DNA from: Paraeggerthella hongkongensis
Lineage (GTDB): Bacteria; Actinomycetota; Coriobacteriia; Coriobacteriales; Eggerthellaceae
Direction: 5' to 3'
Assembly: GCF_003340345.1 (NCBI RefSeq)
Contig: NZ_PPTQ01000004.1
Span: forward strand, 124,001-188,000
Length of the DNA stretch: 64,000 nt
The notes beneath the pieces are model-generated. The model was not told the origin of the DNA. It saw only the letters and a list, made by a program, of their open reading frames with translations, and made no database searches. The position numbers were made by a program, and so were the translations under genes. This document shows, piece by piece, positions 51,743-61,300 of this stretch (the stretch's first letter is position 1; each line of letters opens with the position of its first letter).

Positions 51743-52681
51743 ATGCCCAAAATCACTCGTGACCAGGTGAGAGTTCCGGCTGACGTCATGCCGGAATCCC
51801 GTGACGAGTACATTGAGAACTACATGAAGGCTACCCGTGGCACGGGTCGTCTCATGCTGTTCGCGTGCGATCAGAAGGTCGAGCATCTGAATGCCGACTT
51901 CTACGGCGAGGGCATCGACATCGCCGACGCTCAGCCGGAGCACCTCTTCGAGATCGGTCGTCAGGGCGTGTGCGGCGTGCTGGCTGGCCAGCGCGGCCTG
52001 ATCGCGCAGTATGCTGCCGATTATCCGGAGATCAACTACCTGGTGAAGATGAACTCCAAGACCAACCTCGTTGGCGTGAAGCAGGACGATCCCTATTCGC
52101 CGCAGCTGCATGATCTGGATGCTGTGCTGGCTATGCGCGAAGCTGGCGTGAACATCGTGGGTCTGGGTTACACGCTGTACCTGGGCAGCGAGTACGAGTC
52201 CACCATGATGGCCGAGGCTGGCGAGCTGATCGCCCAGGCTCACGCAAACGGCATGCTGGTAGTGCTGTGGATCTATCCGCGCGGCAAGGCCGTCGCGGCA
52301 GAGAAGGACCCGGATCTGATCGCCGGCGCCGCTGGCGTGGCGCTGTGCCTGGGTGCCGATTTCGTCAAGGTGAACCCGCCGAAGCCCGAAGACGGCCGCA
52401 CTCCGGCCGAGGCTCTGAAGGTTGCCGCCATGGCTGCCGGCCGCACGGGCCTTGTGTGCGCGGGCGGTTCGACGGTTGACGCCGAGACGTTCCTGACCCA
52501 GCTGCACGACCAGATTCACATCGGCGGTGCCTGCGGCAACGCGACCGGCCGCAACATCCACCAGCGCTCGCTGGCGGAGGCCGTGCGTTTGACGAAGGCC
52601 ATCAGCGCCATCACGCTGGCCGACTACTCCGTGGAGGACGCGCTCGACGTCTTCAACGGCGACGAGGATTTCTCGCTGTAA
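51743..52681 (+). CDS. fbaB: Class I fructose-bisphosphate aldolase, DeoC/FbaB (archaeal) type
   Basis: The 312-residue TIM-barrel enzyme cleaves fructose-1,6-bisphosphate through a Schiff base. The predicted Schiff-base Lys209 is in ADFVKVNPPK, and FACDQKVEHLN, LVKMNSKTNL, VVLWIYPRGKAV and GGACGNATGRNIHQR (phosphate-binding Gly loop) are characteristic of the DhnA/FbaB family. Codon use is strongly biased and AAGGAGG precedes ATG 51743, both signs of high expression, as expected of a glycolytic enzyme. Monocistronic with a strong terminator. Confidence 0.92.
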   Translation: MPKITRDQVRVPADVMPESRDEYIENYMKATRGTGRLMLFACDQKVEHLNADFYGEGIDIADAQPEHLFEIGRQGVCGVLAGQRGLIAQYAADYPEINYLVKMNSKTNLVGVKQDDPYSPQLHDLDAVLAMREAGVNIVGLGYTLYLGSEYESTMMAEAGELIAQAHANGMLVVLWIYPRGKAVAAEKDPDLIAGAAGVALCLGADFVKVNPPKPEDGRTPAEALKVAAMAAGRTGLVCAGGSTVDAETFLTQLHDQIHIGGACGNATGRNIHQRSLAEAVRLTKAISAITLADYSVEDALDVFNGDEDFSL

Positions 52682-52704
52682 GTTTCGCCGCATAGAACAT
52701 GCCG

Positions 52705-52732
52705 ACGGGCCCCTTTCGAGGGGCCCGTTTTG
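52705..52732 (+). terminator. Strong terminator with TTCG tetraloop
   Basis: Perfect 10-bp stem ACGGGCCCCT/AGGGGCCCGT closed by TTCG and followed by Ts, directly after the aldolase gene. Confidence 0.95.
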
Positions 52733-52958
52733 CGTGCGCCGGGAATAGCGCTCTTGGCGTGCGGGGCGCGCGGGGGATGCGCGGGGCGTGGGGTTCGCGC
52801 AGGTTGCGGATCGCGCGTGGGGCGTGCGGCGGCGTCGTTCTCCCACGTGGATCGCGCACCCCGTGGTGAGCCCCCCCAAAAAAATCTGGGCGCGAATCGG
52901 GACCTGTAACAATTTCAGACGTGGAAAAGCCGCGTTTTAACAGCGGACATACGCTTTT

Positions 52959-53109
52959 TGGCAGAGATTGGGAGGTTTGTGGCTCCTGAACGCGAGAAAT
53001 TCCATCTATAGCGAACAAGTAATCGCATAATGCCTGGTCGCAGATTTTATCTTCCCTTTTTGTGCGCGCCGTCGCGCACAAAAAGCCACAAACCTCGGAA
53101 TCTCTGCCA
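52959..53109. repeat. 26-bp inverted repeat enclosing a 13-bp perfect hairpin
   Basis: Arms 52959-52984 and 53084-53109 match except for two central positions (GGG versus CCG). Inside the right half, 53056-53085 form a perfect 13-bp stem CTTTTTGTGCGCG/CGCGCACAAAAAG with a CCGT loop. RNA from either strand would fold strongly. Confidence 0.65.
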
Positions 53110-53127
53110 TTTTCGAGCCTTCCGCGG

Positions 53128-53213
53128 GCAGGTTGCGGCAGCGTCTCGATTTTTTGGGCGCGAATCGGGGCCCGTGACAGAGAACAGGTTGCCGAATGCA
53201 GGTTGCGGCAGCG
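53128..53213 (+). repeat. 16-bp direct repeat GCAGGTTGCGGCAGCG
   Basis: Identical copies at 53128-53143 and 53198-53213, 70 bp apart, inside the larger repeat region. Confidence 0.7.
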
Positions 53214-53308
53214 CCTTGTCGGCAAAAGGCATGGTCGCGTTTTGGGGTTTAGCCGATTGGCGGCTTCGTGCGCTCGTGAAATTGTCACAGGGGGTCCCGA
53301 TTCGCGCC

Positions 53309-53338
53309 CGCTTCCGCAGCGCGGCCGCTGCGGAAGCG
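53309..53338. repeat. Perfect 13-bp hairpin CGCTTCCGCAGCG/CGCTGCGGAAGCG
   Basis: A four-base CGGC loop separates exact complementary arms. It lies 62 bp beyond the stop of the LuxR remnant on the - strand and could have been its terminator. Confidence 0.6.
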
Positions 53339-53399
53339 GTTCGCAACTACCACCCCGCTCTGTATCCGCCGTCCCGCCCGCGTCCGCGCGGGGATGGAC

Positions 53400-53471
53400 T
53401 CACTCCGCTTGATCGGTGAACAGGTCGATGGTCTCCTGCTTCGAGTGCACTTCCAGTTTCGCATAGATGTA
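53400..53471 (-). pseudogene. C-terminal remnant of a LuxR-family regulator
   Basis: The reverse strand reads YIYAKLEVHSKQETIDL followed by FTDQAE and a stop. IYAKL-VHSKQE is the typical recognition-helix and C-terminal helix sequence of LuxR/GerE DNA-binding domains. Upstream of the Tyr the frame hits TGA at once, and the rest of the gene is missing. The remnant ends exactly where the flavoprotein remnant begins on the other strand, so one deletion explains both. Confidence 0.75.
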
Positions 53472-54571
53472 TCACCGTCGAGAATTGCGGTAAGACCATC
53501 GACTGGTTGGCAGATCGTGTGGGCGTCTCTTTCCTTGACAGGATAGACATTTACTACGGGCCGTTGCAGATGATGCATAACGTGGACGGCGCGGGCGGCG
53601 GTTTCGCGATTGCCTTCTCGGCTTGTCTTGACGATTTGGGCGTGCAGGTTGAGAAGGGCACGAAGCTGGTGGAAGTGCTTCTGGATGCCGAAGGGCGCGT
53701 TGAAGGCGCGGTTGTGGAGTCCAAGGGCAAGCAGCGACGCATCAAGGCAAAGGCGGTTATGCTGGCAACGGGCGGGTTTGCCCACAATGCCGAGCTGGCT
53801 GCTCGGTTCGATCCCGAAAAAACCGGCACTTTCGGCATAGGGCATCCTAACTGCGAAGGCGATGGCTTGGTGGCGGCATCAAATTCCGGAGCGCTTCTGT
53901 CGCACATAAACCACATGATGTGCATCCTCAAGGATTACACCATCATGAGCGAACACGAGGGAACCTCGGCCAGTGCGAACTTGAATGGGTTCACGAATCT
54001 CCCGAACATGATTTTGGTTGGCTCCGACGGCAATCGATTTGTTGACGAGACCAGCAAGGGGTACATGAGCCAAGATCTCAACAGCCCTATTTTCGACAAG
54101 ATGCATCGTGACGGTGCGGGGTATGTGTGGGAGATATCCGACGAGGCCACGGTTGCAGCTGCTGGTGGCAAGGTGGTTCGCGGCGAAGGTCTTGAGTACG
54201 TGAAGGGCTCCGATGCCGCAGAGCTTGCGAAGAGCATGGGCGTCGATTCGACCGCCCTTGCCGCTACGATCGATGCATACAATGCCGCGGTTGACGCTGG
54301 CGTAGACAAGGAGTTCGGCGGCTTCCCCACGACTAAGCTGGTTGCGCCGTATGTGGCTGTTCCCGTGGTTCCGTGCGAAATCATTACGTATGGCGGCGTT
54401 GCTCGAAGCGAAAAAGCCGAGGTCCTGCGTGCTGACGGACAGATTATTCCCGGATTGTTCGTAGGTGGCGAGGCAAGCTGCAATTCCGCCTACATGGGAT
54501 TCACGCTTTCCAATTGCTTTACCTGGGGGCGCATCGGCGGGCAGAGTGCCGCTTCGTATATTCAGAGCTAA
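53471..54571 (+). pseudogene. 5'-truncated FAD-dependent fumarate-reductase-like flavoprotein
   Basis: Homology-like sequence starts at ITVENCGKTIDWLADRVG and continues for about 366 residues to a normal C-terminus (GGEASCNSAYMGFTLSNCFTWGRIGG, the FAD/adenine contact end). The N-terminal third is gone: no Tat signal and no GxGxxG nucleotide-binding motif, which such proteins (500-600 residues) need. No ribosome site precedes the first usable start (TTG 53507). The body shows no frameshift or stop, so the loss looks recent. Probably non-functional. Confidence 0.75.
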
Positions 54572-54628
54572 TTACCCTCCTCCCTCCCTTCAGCGAAAAG
54601 GTCTACTTTCCCAGATCTTCTTCGCTGG

Positions 54629-54665
54629 GCAACCGCGCACGCAGGTCGTGCGCGGTTGCTTTTTT
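54629..54665 (+). terminator. Intrinsic terminator after the truncated flavoprotein gene
   Basis: Perfect 13-bp stem GCAACCGCGCACG/CGTGCGCGGTTGC with a CAGGT loop and six Ts. It belonged to the intact flavoprotein gene. Confidence 0.95.
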
Positions 54666-54672
54666 GCGAACA

Positions 54673-54772
54673 GGTGCGCGTCCGCTGCCCGCCCTCGTCG
54701 CCGTCCCAAGAAGCTTGGCGACGCTGCGAAACTGCTGGGTGCGCGTCCGCTGCCCGCCCTCGTCTCCGTCCC
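54673..54772 (+). repeat. 35-bp direct repeat, 65-bp period
   Basis: Copies 54673-54707 and 54738-54772 differ at one base and contain GCGTCCGCTGCCCGCCCTCG. They lie just after the terminator in non-coding sequence. Confidence 0.75.
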
Positions 54773-54971
54773 CGCCCGCCTGTGTCCATCGTGGCGGTCG
54801 AAACCCCAGATGCATTTCTTTGGCCGAACGCCGACATAGTTCGATGCACGATCGTGTTATGGTTCAAGGCGACGATACGCCGCCCTCCTCAAGGGCGCAC
54901 GGTGCAGGGCGGAATCCATGCGCCCAGGTCATCGACATGTCGCGCGTGAAATTCGCATACGAGGAGGTTGC

Positions 54972-56300
54972 ATGATGGATGACAGGCTGCTTCGCAGGGG
55001 CGCATGCGCGCTTGCGTTGGTTTTGGCAGCAGGCACGGTTTTGGCGGCATGCTCGAACTCGAACGGCGGCGTTGTGTCTTCGTACGACGGCGTGGCAACA
55101 GTGCTGCAAGCCGCTCTTCCGCAAAAACCCGCTGCCGACGACTATGAAGCTCAGAGTAAAGTGCTCGAAGACAACAAGCTTGATCAGGCGTTCCTCGATA
55201 ACCTGAGCACGTTTTCCTACCGGAGTGCACCTGCCGTGCTTGCGGAGGCGTCCGAAGCAAACGAGAACTACTCGCCCGCAAGCCTTTACTACGCTCTGGC
55301 GATGACGCAAATGGGAGCCGCAGGCAGCACGCAGGACGAGATCGCGGCCTTGCTCGGTGCGGACAACGTCGACGTTACCGCGCAGCAGTGCGGTAATTTG
55401 CTGCGTCTGCTCGCCGCCGATCAATACTCGAACGTCAAGCTGGCCAACTCCGTATGGATGTGCCCCGACGCCGAATTCAACCAGGGGTTCGTCGACGTCA
55501 TGCGCGATCAATTCTACGCATCGTTGTTCCAGACGGATTTCGGCACCCCCGAAGCGGACAAGGCGATGGGGCAATGGGTTGCCGATAACACCGAGGGAAC
55601 GCTGGCTCCGCAGTTCAAAAGCGAGAGTCAGCAGCTGATTTCCCTGATCAACACCGTGTATTTCAAAAGCGAGTGGTCAAAGGCATTCGATGCCGAATCC
55701 GTTTCCCCCGAAACGTTCAACGCCGAAACCGGAAAAGTGACGGCGGATTTCATGGTTCAGCGGCTTGACGGACCTCAGGAGATTCGCGCGACCGATACGT
55801 ACACGCGCGCAAGTTTGGGCTTTGCGGACGGAAGCCAGATGACGTTCGTGCTCCCGGCGCAGGGCGTGCATGCTCGGGATTTGCTGGCCGATGCCGCCGC
55901 GCTCGAAGAGGCGTTCACGGCTGATTCGACTGGAGAAGCGTTCGTAACGTACCATGTTCCGAAGTTTAGTTTCGACAGTTCGTACGACTTGGTTTCATCG
56001 CTGAAAAAGCTTGGCGTGAACAGGGCTTTCAGCGACCAGGCGGATTTCTCGAACCTTACCGACATCCCGGCGTACGTATCAAGCGTGGCGCAGGAGAGCC
56101 ACATCGGGCTTGACGAAAACGGCGTCGAAGCCAGCGCGTACACCAAGGTCGACATCATGGCCATGTCAGCCCTTCCGGATCCTGCGGTTGTGGGCGAACT
56201 GGATTTCAACCTGGATCGCCCGTTTTTGTACGAGATCAAATCCAAGCAAGGGGCGGTGCTGTTTCTGGGCATGTGCGGGGACCCTTCTGCAGGGAAGTAG
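54972..56300 (+). CDS. Lipoprotein serpin (serine protease inhibitor)
   Basis: This 442-residue protein has a lipoprotein signal (lipobox VLAAC, Cys27) and a linker, then a full serpin domain (about 75-440). Serpin hallmarks are YSPASLYYALAMTQMGAAGST (helix B/C), LINTVYFKSEWSKAF (s3A), YHVPKFSFDSSYDL, the hinge GVEASAYT at 384-391 and DRPFLYEI (s4B/s5B). Counting from the hinge Gly as P15 puts P1-P1' at Met398-Ser399, as in alpha-1-antitrypsin. It would trap serine proteases outside the cell. GAGGAGGTTGC precedes ATG 54972. A large subtilase is encoded 2 kb downstream. Confidence 0.92.
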   Translation: MMDDRLLRRGACALALVLAAGTVLAACSNSNGGVVSSYDGVATVLQAALPQKPAADDYEAQSKVLEDNKLDQAFLDNLSTFSYRSAPAVLAEASEANENYSPASLYYALAMTQMGAAGSTQDEIAALLGADNVDVTAQQCGNLLRLLAADQYSNVKLANSVWMCPDAEFNQGFVDVMRDQFYASLFQTDFGTPEADKAMGQWVADNTEGTLAPQFKSESQQLISLINTVYFKSEWSKAFDAESVSPETFNAETGKVTADFMVQRLDGPQEIRATDTYTRASLGFADGSQMTFVLPAQGVHARDLLADAAALEEAFTADSTGEAFVTYHVPKFSFDSSYDLVSSLKKLGVNRAFSDQADFSNLTDIPAYVSSVAQESHIGLDENGVEASAYTKVDIMAMSALPDPAVVGELDFNLDRPFLYEIKSKQGAVLFLGMCGDPSAGK

Positions 56301-56378
56301 CTCGCCAGTACGCAGGTGTACATAATTCGATACTGTGTTGTAAATAAGAATTTGTCTCATTAAGGGGCAACAATCCTT

Positions 56379-56392
56379 CTTACCCTGGTAAG
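56379..56392. promoter_or_regulatory. Candidate operator CTTACC-CT-GGTAAG upstream of katA
   Basis: A 6-bp dyad lies 52 bp before the catalase start. It does not match the PerR or Fur consensus, so the binding protein is unknown. Confidence 0.3.
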
Positions 56393-56443
56393 ATCGTCGC
56401 AACAAGACAGGCGATTCTCAACCAGAAAAGAAGGAGCCCTCCC

Positions 56444-57997
56444 ATGACCGACCAGTTCGACACCACCAGGCTTACCAACGAAGTCGGAAATCCCGTCGCC
56501 GACAACAACCACACGCTGACCGCAGGAGAGCGCGGCCCCATGATGCTCCAGGACAACTGGATGATCGAGAAGCTGGCGCATTTCGATCGCGAGGTTATCC
56601 CCGAGAGGCGCATGCATGCGAAGGGGTCGGGCGCGTACGGCACGTTCAAGGTGACCGGCGACATCACGCGCTACACGAAGGCGAAGGTGTTCCAGCCCGG
56701 AGCCGAAACCGAGGTGTTCGTGCGCTTCTCGACGGTGGCGGGCGAGCGCGGCGCGGCCGATGCCGAACGCGATATTCGCGGCTTCGCCATGAAATTCTAC
56801 ACGCCCGACGGCAACTGGGATCTCGTAGGCAACAACACCCCGGTGTTCTTCCTGCGCGATCCTAAGAAGTTCATCGACCTCAACCACGTGGTGAAGCGCG
56901 ACCCGCACACCAACATGCACTCCGCCCAAAGCAACTGGGATTTCTGGTCCAGCTTGTCCGAAGCGCTGCACCAGGTGACCATCGTCATGTCGGATCGCGG
57001 CATCCCGGCCAGCTACCGCCACATGCACGGTTTCGGCAGTCATACGTTCAGCCTGATCAATGAGGAAAATCAGCGTGTGTGGGTGAAGTTCCACCTCAAG
57101 ACCAACCAAGGCATCAAGAACCTCACCAACGAAGAAGCCGGCCAAATTATCGCAGGCGACCGCGAAAGCCACCAGCGCGACCTGTTCGGCGCTATCGAGC
57201 GCGGCGAGTTCCCCAGCTGGCGCTTCTGCGTTCAGATCATGGACGAGGCTACGGCGAAGAACTACAAGGAGAACCCGTTCGACATCACGAAGACGTGGAG
57301 CCAGAAGGAGTTCCCGCTTATCGAAGTGGGCACGCTCGAGCTGAATCGCAACCCGCAGAACTACTTCGCCGAGGTGGAGCAGGCTGCGTTCGCGCCGACG
57401 CACTTGGTGCCGGGCATTGGACTGTCGCCCGACAAGCTGCTGCAGGGCCGCCTGTTCGCATACGGCGACGCGCAGCGCTACCGCCTGGGCGTCAACCACA
57501 ACCACATTCCGGTGAACAAGCCGCGCTGCCCCTATGCCGAGTTCCACCGCGATGGAGCCATGCGCACGGACGGCAACTTCGGCAGCACGATTGGCTACGA
57601 GCCTAACAGTTACGGCCAATGGCAGCAGCAGGCGGATGCGGCCGAGCCGCCGATGGACCTGTTCGGGCCGATGGATGCATGGGATCCGGCGGACGACCCG
57701 ACCGACGACACCTTCTATCAGCCGGGAGACTTGTATCGCCTGATGGAAGAGCCGCAGCGCGCCGTGCTGATCGCGAACACGGCGGCCGACATGAACGGCG
57801 TGACCGAGAACATTCGCTTGCGCCATGCGGCCCACTGCTACAAGGCCGATCCCGAGTACGGCGACCGTCTGGCCGACGCGCTGGGCGTGGACATAGCTCG
57901 CGTGCACGAGTTGGCTGCGATGACGCACGAGGAACGCATGGCCGCTACCGGCCAGCAGGTTCCGGCTCGCAAGAAGGGCGGGGAAGCGCGCGCCTAG
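56444..57997 (+). CDS. katA: Monofunctional haem catalase KatA
   Basis: The 517-residue clade-3-like catalase dismutates hydrogen peroxide. Active-site residues are His58 in [12 protein letters not shown], Asn131 in [12 protein letters not shown] and the proximal haem Tyr340 in [35 protein letters not shown] is the catalase signature. The length matches small-subunit catalases. AAGAAGGAG precedes ATG 56444. The 144-bp upstream spacer is AT-rich. Presence in an anaerobe points to oxygen-stress defence. Confidence 0.97.
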   Translation: MTDQFDTTRLTNEVGNPVADNNHTLTAGERGPMMLQDNWMIEKLAHFDREVIPERRMHAKGSGAYGTFKVTGDITRYTKAKVFQPGAETEVFVRFSTVAGERGAADAERDIRGFAMKFYTPDGNWDLVGNNTPVFFLRDPKKFIDLNHVVKRDPHTNMHSAQSNWDFWSSLSEALHQVTIVMSDRGIPASYRHMHGFGSHTFSLINEENQRVWVKFHLKTNQGIKNLTNEEAGQIIAGDRESHQRDLFGAIERGEFPSWRFCVQIMDEATAKNYKENPFDITKTWSQKEFPLIEVGTLELNRNPQNYFAEVEQAAFAPTHLVPGIGLSPDKLLQGRLFAYGDAQRYRLGVNHNHIPVNKPRCPYAEFHRDGAMRTDGNFGSTIGYEPNSYGQWQQQADAAEPPMDLFGPMDAWDPADDPTDDTFYQPGDLYRLMEEPQRAVLIANTAADMNGVTENIRLRHAAHCYKADPEYGDRLADALGVDIARVHELAAMTHEERMAATGQQVPARKKGGEARA

Positions 57998-58027
57998 CTC
58001 CCAGTTCCTTCACCTTGCGCGCCCGAA

Positions 58028-58043
58028 TGTTTCACGTGAAACA
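58028..58043. other. parS: parS centromere site TGTTTCACGTGAAACA
   Basis: This 16-bp palindrome is exactly the parS consensus bound by ParB/Spo0J in most bacteria. It sits at the centre of a 24-bp perfect palindrome (58024-58047) in intergenic DNA. In most genomes such sites cluster near the replication origin, so the window may be origin-proximal. Confidence 0.93.
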
Positions 58044-58092
58044 TTCGTTCGCTATCAAGAGGGTTGATTCTTACATTGCTTTCCCATATACG

Positions 58093-58130
58093 GCCGCTTC
58101 TGCTTGCTCCTTTGCAGAAGCGGCTCGTTT
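58093..58130 (+). terminator. Intrinsic terminator downstream of katA
   Basis: Perfect 11-bp stem GCCGCTTCTGC/GCAGAAGCGGC followed by TCGTTT. Confidence 0.8.
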
Positions 58131-58333
58131 CGCGTGGCGTCGATAGGCAAGCCCGCAGGGTCCCGATGGCGCTGCCGAGTTGCTTAGGCGATGACGCGCC
58201 TGCTTCGTCTGCTTCGAGTATGCGCCGATCGGGGTATATTCGCGCATTGCCTTCGCGCTCGGCCTTACGTGTGCGGGGTCTTCTTGCTACTATGGCACCA
58301 TCCGACTTCGCCTTTCACAGAGGGATGGACCAC

Positions 58334-61300
58334 ATGGGACGACTTTTTTCGCTCGTTTTGGCCGCAGTGCTTGCATGTTCGGCGGTCCCCGCGTTTGCCG
58401 ATCCCCCTTCAGCGCCGAGCGATAACCCGATGGTCGGCATCGGCAGCGAAGCGCGCTCGATCGACGACCTGCTGCAGGCGGGCGATTATGCGCCTGGGCG
58501 CGTGCTCGCTCGTGTAACAAGCGAGTTCGCTCCCGTTACTCCGCGCTCGAACTACTCGAACGATGCTGCTTCTTGGTCGGCGGAGTCGCTGTTCACGTAC
58601 GAATCAGGCGCCTACGAGCCCGCAGCGCGCATGCTGTCGGAAAGCGAAGCGCCTGCGGACCAGGTGATTCTTATTCAGTCCGATACCATGACGACCGAGG
58701 ATCTCCTGCGTCAGTTGGCGGGGGCTCCGGGCGTGGTGGCCGCCGAGCCCGATTACGTGCGCACGATCAGCGACCCTGAAAACGCGCCTTCCGCCCGACC
58801 GGAACCATCCCTCGGCGCAGCGCGCGCCGCCGACTCTGCCGAGGCCGCGACCAACGACCCGCTGCTTGACCAGCAGTGGCAGCTGTCTTCCACCTCCGAG
58901 GCGCCGGGCGGTTCTAATGTGCGGACGCTGTGGCAGGAGCTGGGCATTCCCGAAAAGTCGTCCGAGTTGAAGAGCGTTGTGGTTGCCGTGGTCGATACGG
59001 GCGTGGACTACACGAACCCCGATCTTCGAGACGTCATGTGGAGCAACCCCGGAGACATCGGCTTGCCCGGCGAGAAGGGAAGCGCCGGCTACAACTTCGG
59101 CGACGGCGTCGACGATCCCATGGATGTCAACGGACATGGCACGCACGTGGCGGGCATCGTTGCGGCTGCGAACAATAACGCCGAAGGCGGTTCCGGAGTG
59201 GCGCCCAATGTCCGAATCATGGCGCTTCGCATCGCTGATGCAGCGGGGCAACTTCCCTCTTCGGCCCAGATAGGCGCCTATAGCTACTTGAAGCGGGCAG
59301 CTCTCGCCGGCGTGCCGGTCGTGGCTGCGAACGATTCCTGGGGAGGTATGGGCGTCAGCGGCATTCTTGACAGCGTGATGGATGATGCGTATCGCAGCGC
59401 TAATGTCTTGTCGGTGTGCGCATCGGGGAACGAATCTCTCGATAACGACCGATCGCCCGGCAATCCTTCCGGTGGTTCTTCGGAGGGCGTCATTGCCGTG
59501 AACGCCGTTGACCGCCAAGGTGCGCTCGCAGCCTTTTCCTCGTACGGTGCGGCGACGACCGATCTGGCGGCGCCTGGCGATGCTATCTTGTCAACCGTGC
59601 CGGTAGGTCAAGGAATAGTCGATCTCGAGGACAAAGACCTTGTTGTCTTGCAAGACGATTTCGAGAAGCCTGACGGCCTCTTCGCGTTCGACGTGGCCGG
59701 AGATGCTTCGGCGTCGGTCGTGCGCACCGATGAGGTATGGGCCGGGTCCGCCGCATCGGGGCACAGTCTGCAATGGAGCGTGCCTGCTGCGAAGGCAGGC
59801 CAAGAGGCGCATGTCGTGCTGACTCCCGCCGATGGGGCATGGGCGGATCAAACGGCGGGCGCGTCGTTCGAGGACGCGCACTATCTGGCGTTTGACGCGA
59901 AGGTGACTGATTCGACCGCGTCCGGCTCCGCGCGCATTCTGCACGTGTACCTGTCGTCGACTGATCCGGACAATCCTTGGATCGAGCTGTCTCCGGGTAA
60001 AAATCTGGCCGTTTCCTACGACTCATGGTCGACTGTCGCAGCGCACATTCCCGACGAGGCGCGCGAATCGATCGATTGGAAGAATCTGTCCGTCAAGATC
60101 ACGCGCAACCTGGTGCCGTTCGACGAGGGGTCCGACCTCCTGTTCAACATCGATAACGTCTCGCTGATAACTTCGATCATTCCGTACGACAATTTGAGCG
60201 GAACCTCGATGGCCGCTCCGGTGGTGAGCGGCGCCATCGCTTTGCTGGCAGGGAAGTTTCCCGATGAGGATGCATCGACGCTGCGTGCTCGCGTGCTGGG
60301 CGGCGTCGAGCGCACCACGAAGCTTGCCGGTACTTGCACCTCGGACGGCAAGCTTGACCTTGTGCGCGCGGCAACCGATCCGTATCCCGTTGTGGATGCG
60401 CTCGAGCCCGCCGCGCGTGAAGCCGCAGCTGCTCACGCTACGGCGACCATCCGAGGGAGCTGGTTCGGCGATGCTGAAGGGCGCGTTCTCCTTGATGGCG
60501 AAGAGCTTGCCGTGACGGCGTGGGGCGATCAGGGCATTGCCGTCGCGCTGCCCGAACAGCTTGAGGCGAAGATGCGCTACGTGCAGGTGGTGCGTGCCGA
60601 CGGCGCATCGGGAAGGCACCTTCTTCTTGTGGGGCAAGAGGAGCCTCCGGTCTACTATGAAGATTTGCCTGCTCCTAACTTTCAAGATTTGGGGATAGCG
60701 GATGCTGAGCAATCGACTTCGTGGCAGGTGGCGTCTGCGAACGCGACCGTATATGCAGCAAGCGAGAAAGCGGTCACGATGCAGGGGGACCAGTCGGTTT
60801 TCGTTTTGCTGGCGTACGACCCGCTTGCCAAGACGTGGTCGGTCGAGCGTGCGCTCGACGGCGTGTTCGATCATCCGTTTCTCATGGCGGCGCATGGCGA
60901 CGTGCTTTACCTGTTCGATCCGGCCAAGTACCTGCTGTACCAATACGATACGGTTGCCCGTACGCTGAGCGATCCGCTTGACTGCTCGTCGCTGAAAGCC
61001 TGCGTGGATCAGGGAACTGAGCTTGTGTTCGGCGGTGTGGCATGCGACGGGGCATCGCTGTGGTTGAGCGGCGGGTGCTTGCCTGATGGCACCGCCGTGA
61101 CGCTTGCCGCGCGCATCGACGTGCGAACGGGCCAGGCAACGGCTCTGCCTCCCCTGGGCAGCGGGCGCGTCACGCCCGTCGTGCACGTGCTCGATGGAAC
61201 GTTGACGGTGGCGGCAGGCAATGCATCGGTCCAGCCTAGCAGCCTGGTTGGCTCGGTCGAGCAGCTTCGCGAAGGCGCTTGGAAGGCGACGGACGTTCCG

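Larger units (their letters stand above)
52887..53309. repeat. Triplicated GGGCGCGAATCGGG element
   Basis: TGGGCGCGAATCGGG plus a CC-TGT-ACA tail occurs at 52887-52911 and 53155-53179 in direct orientation. It recurs inverted at 53283-53309, where three extra bases interrupt the tail. The outermost copies face each other, as terminal repeats of an element of about 420 bp would. Confidence 0.65.
52733..53399. other. Gene-free, repeat-rich region before the deletion scar
   Basis: No supported reading frame. The region holds three copies of a GGGCGCGAATCGGG motif (two direct, one inverted), a 26-bp inverted repeat around a perfect 13-bp hairpin, a 16-bp direct repeat and a second perfect 13-bp hairpin (53309-53338). 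It looks like one or more non-coding repeat elements inserted next to a damaged gene pair. Confidence 0.6.
54572..54971. other. 400-bp spacer with terminator and direct repeat
   Basis: It holds a terminator (54629-54665) and a 35-bp direct repeat, with no supported gene. The right end carries the serpin ribosome site. Confidence 0.6.
57998..58333. other. 336-bp spacer with parS and katA terminator
   Basis: No gene is supported. It contains the parS site (58028-58043) and an intrinsic terminator (58093-58130). The remainder upstream of the subtilase start has an in-frame ATG at 58293 without a ribosome site. Confidence 0.7.
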
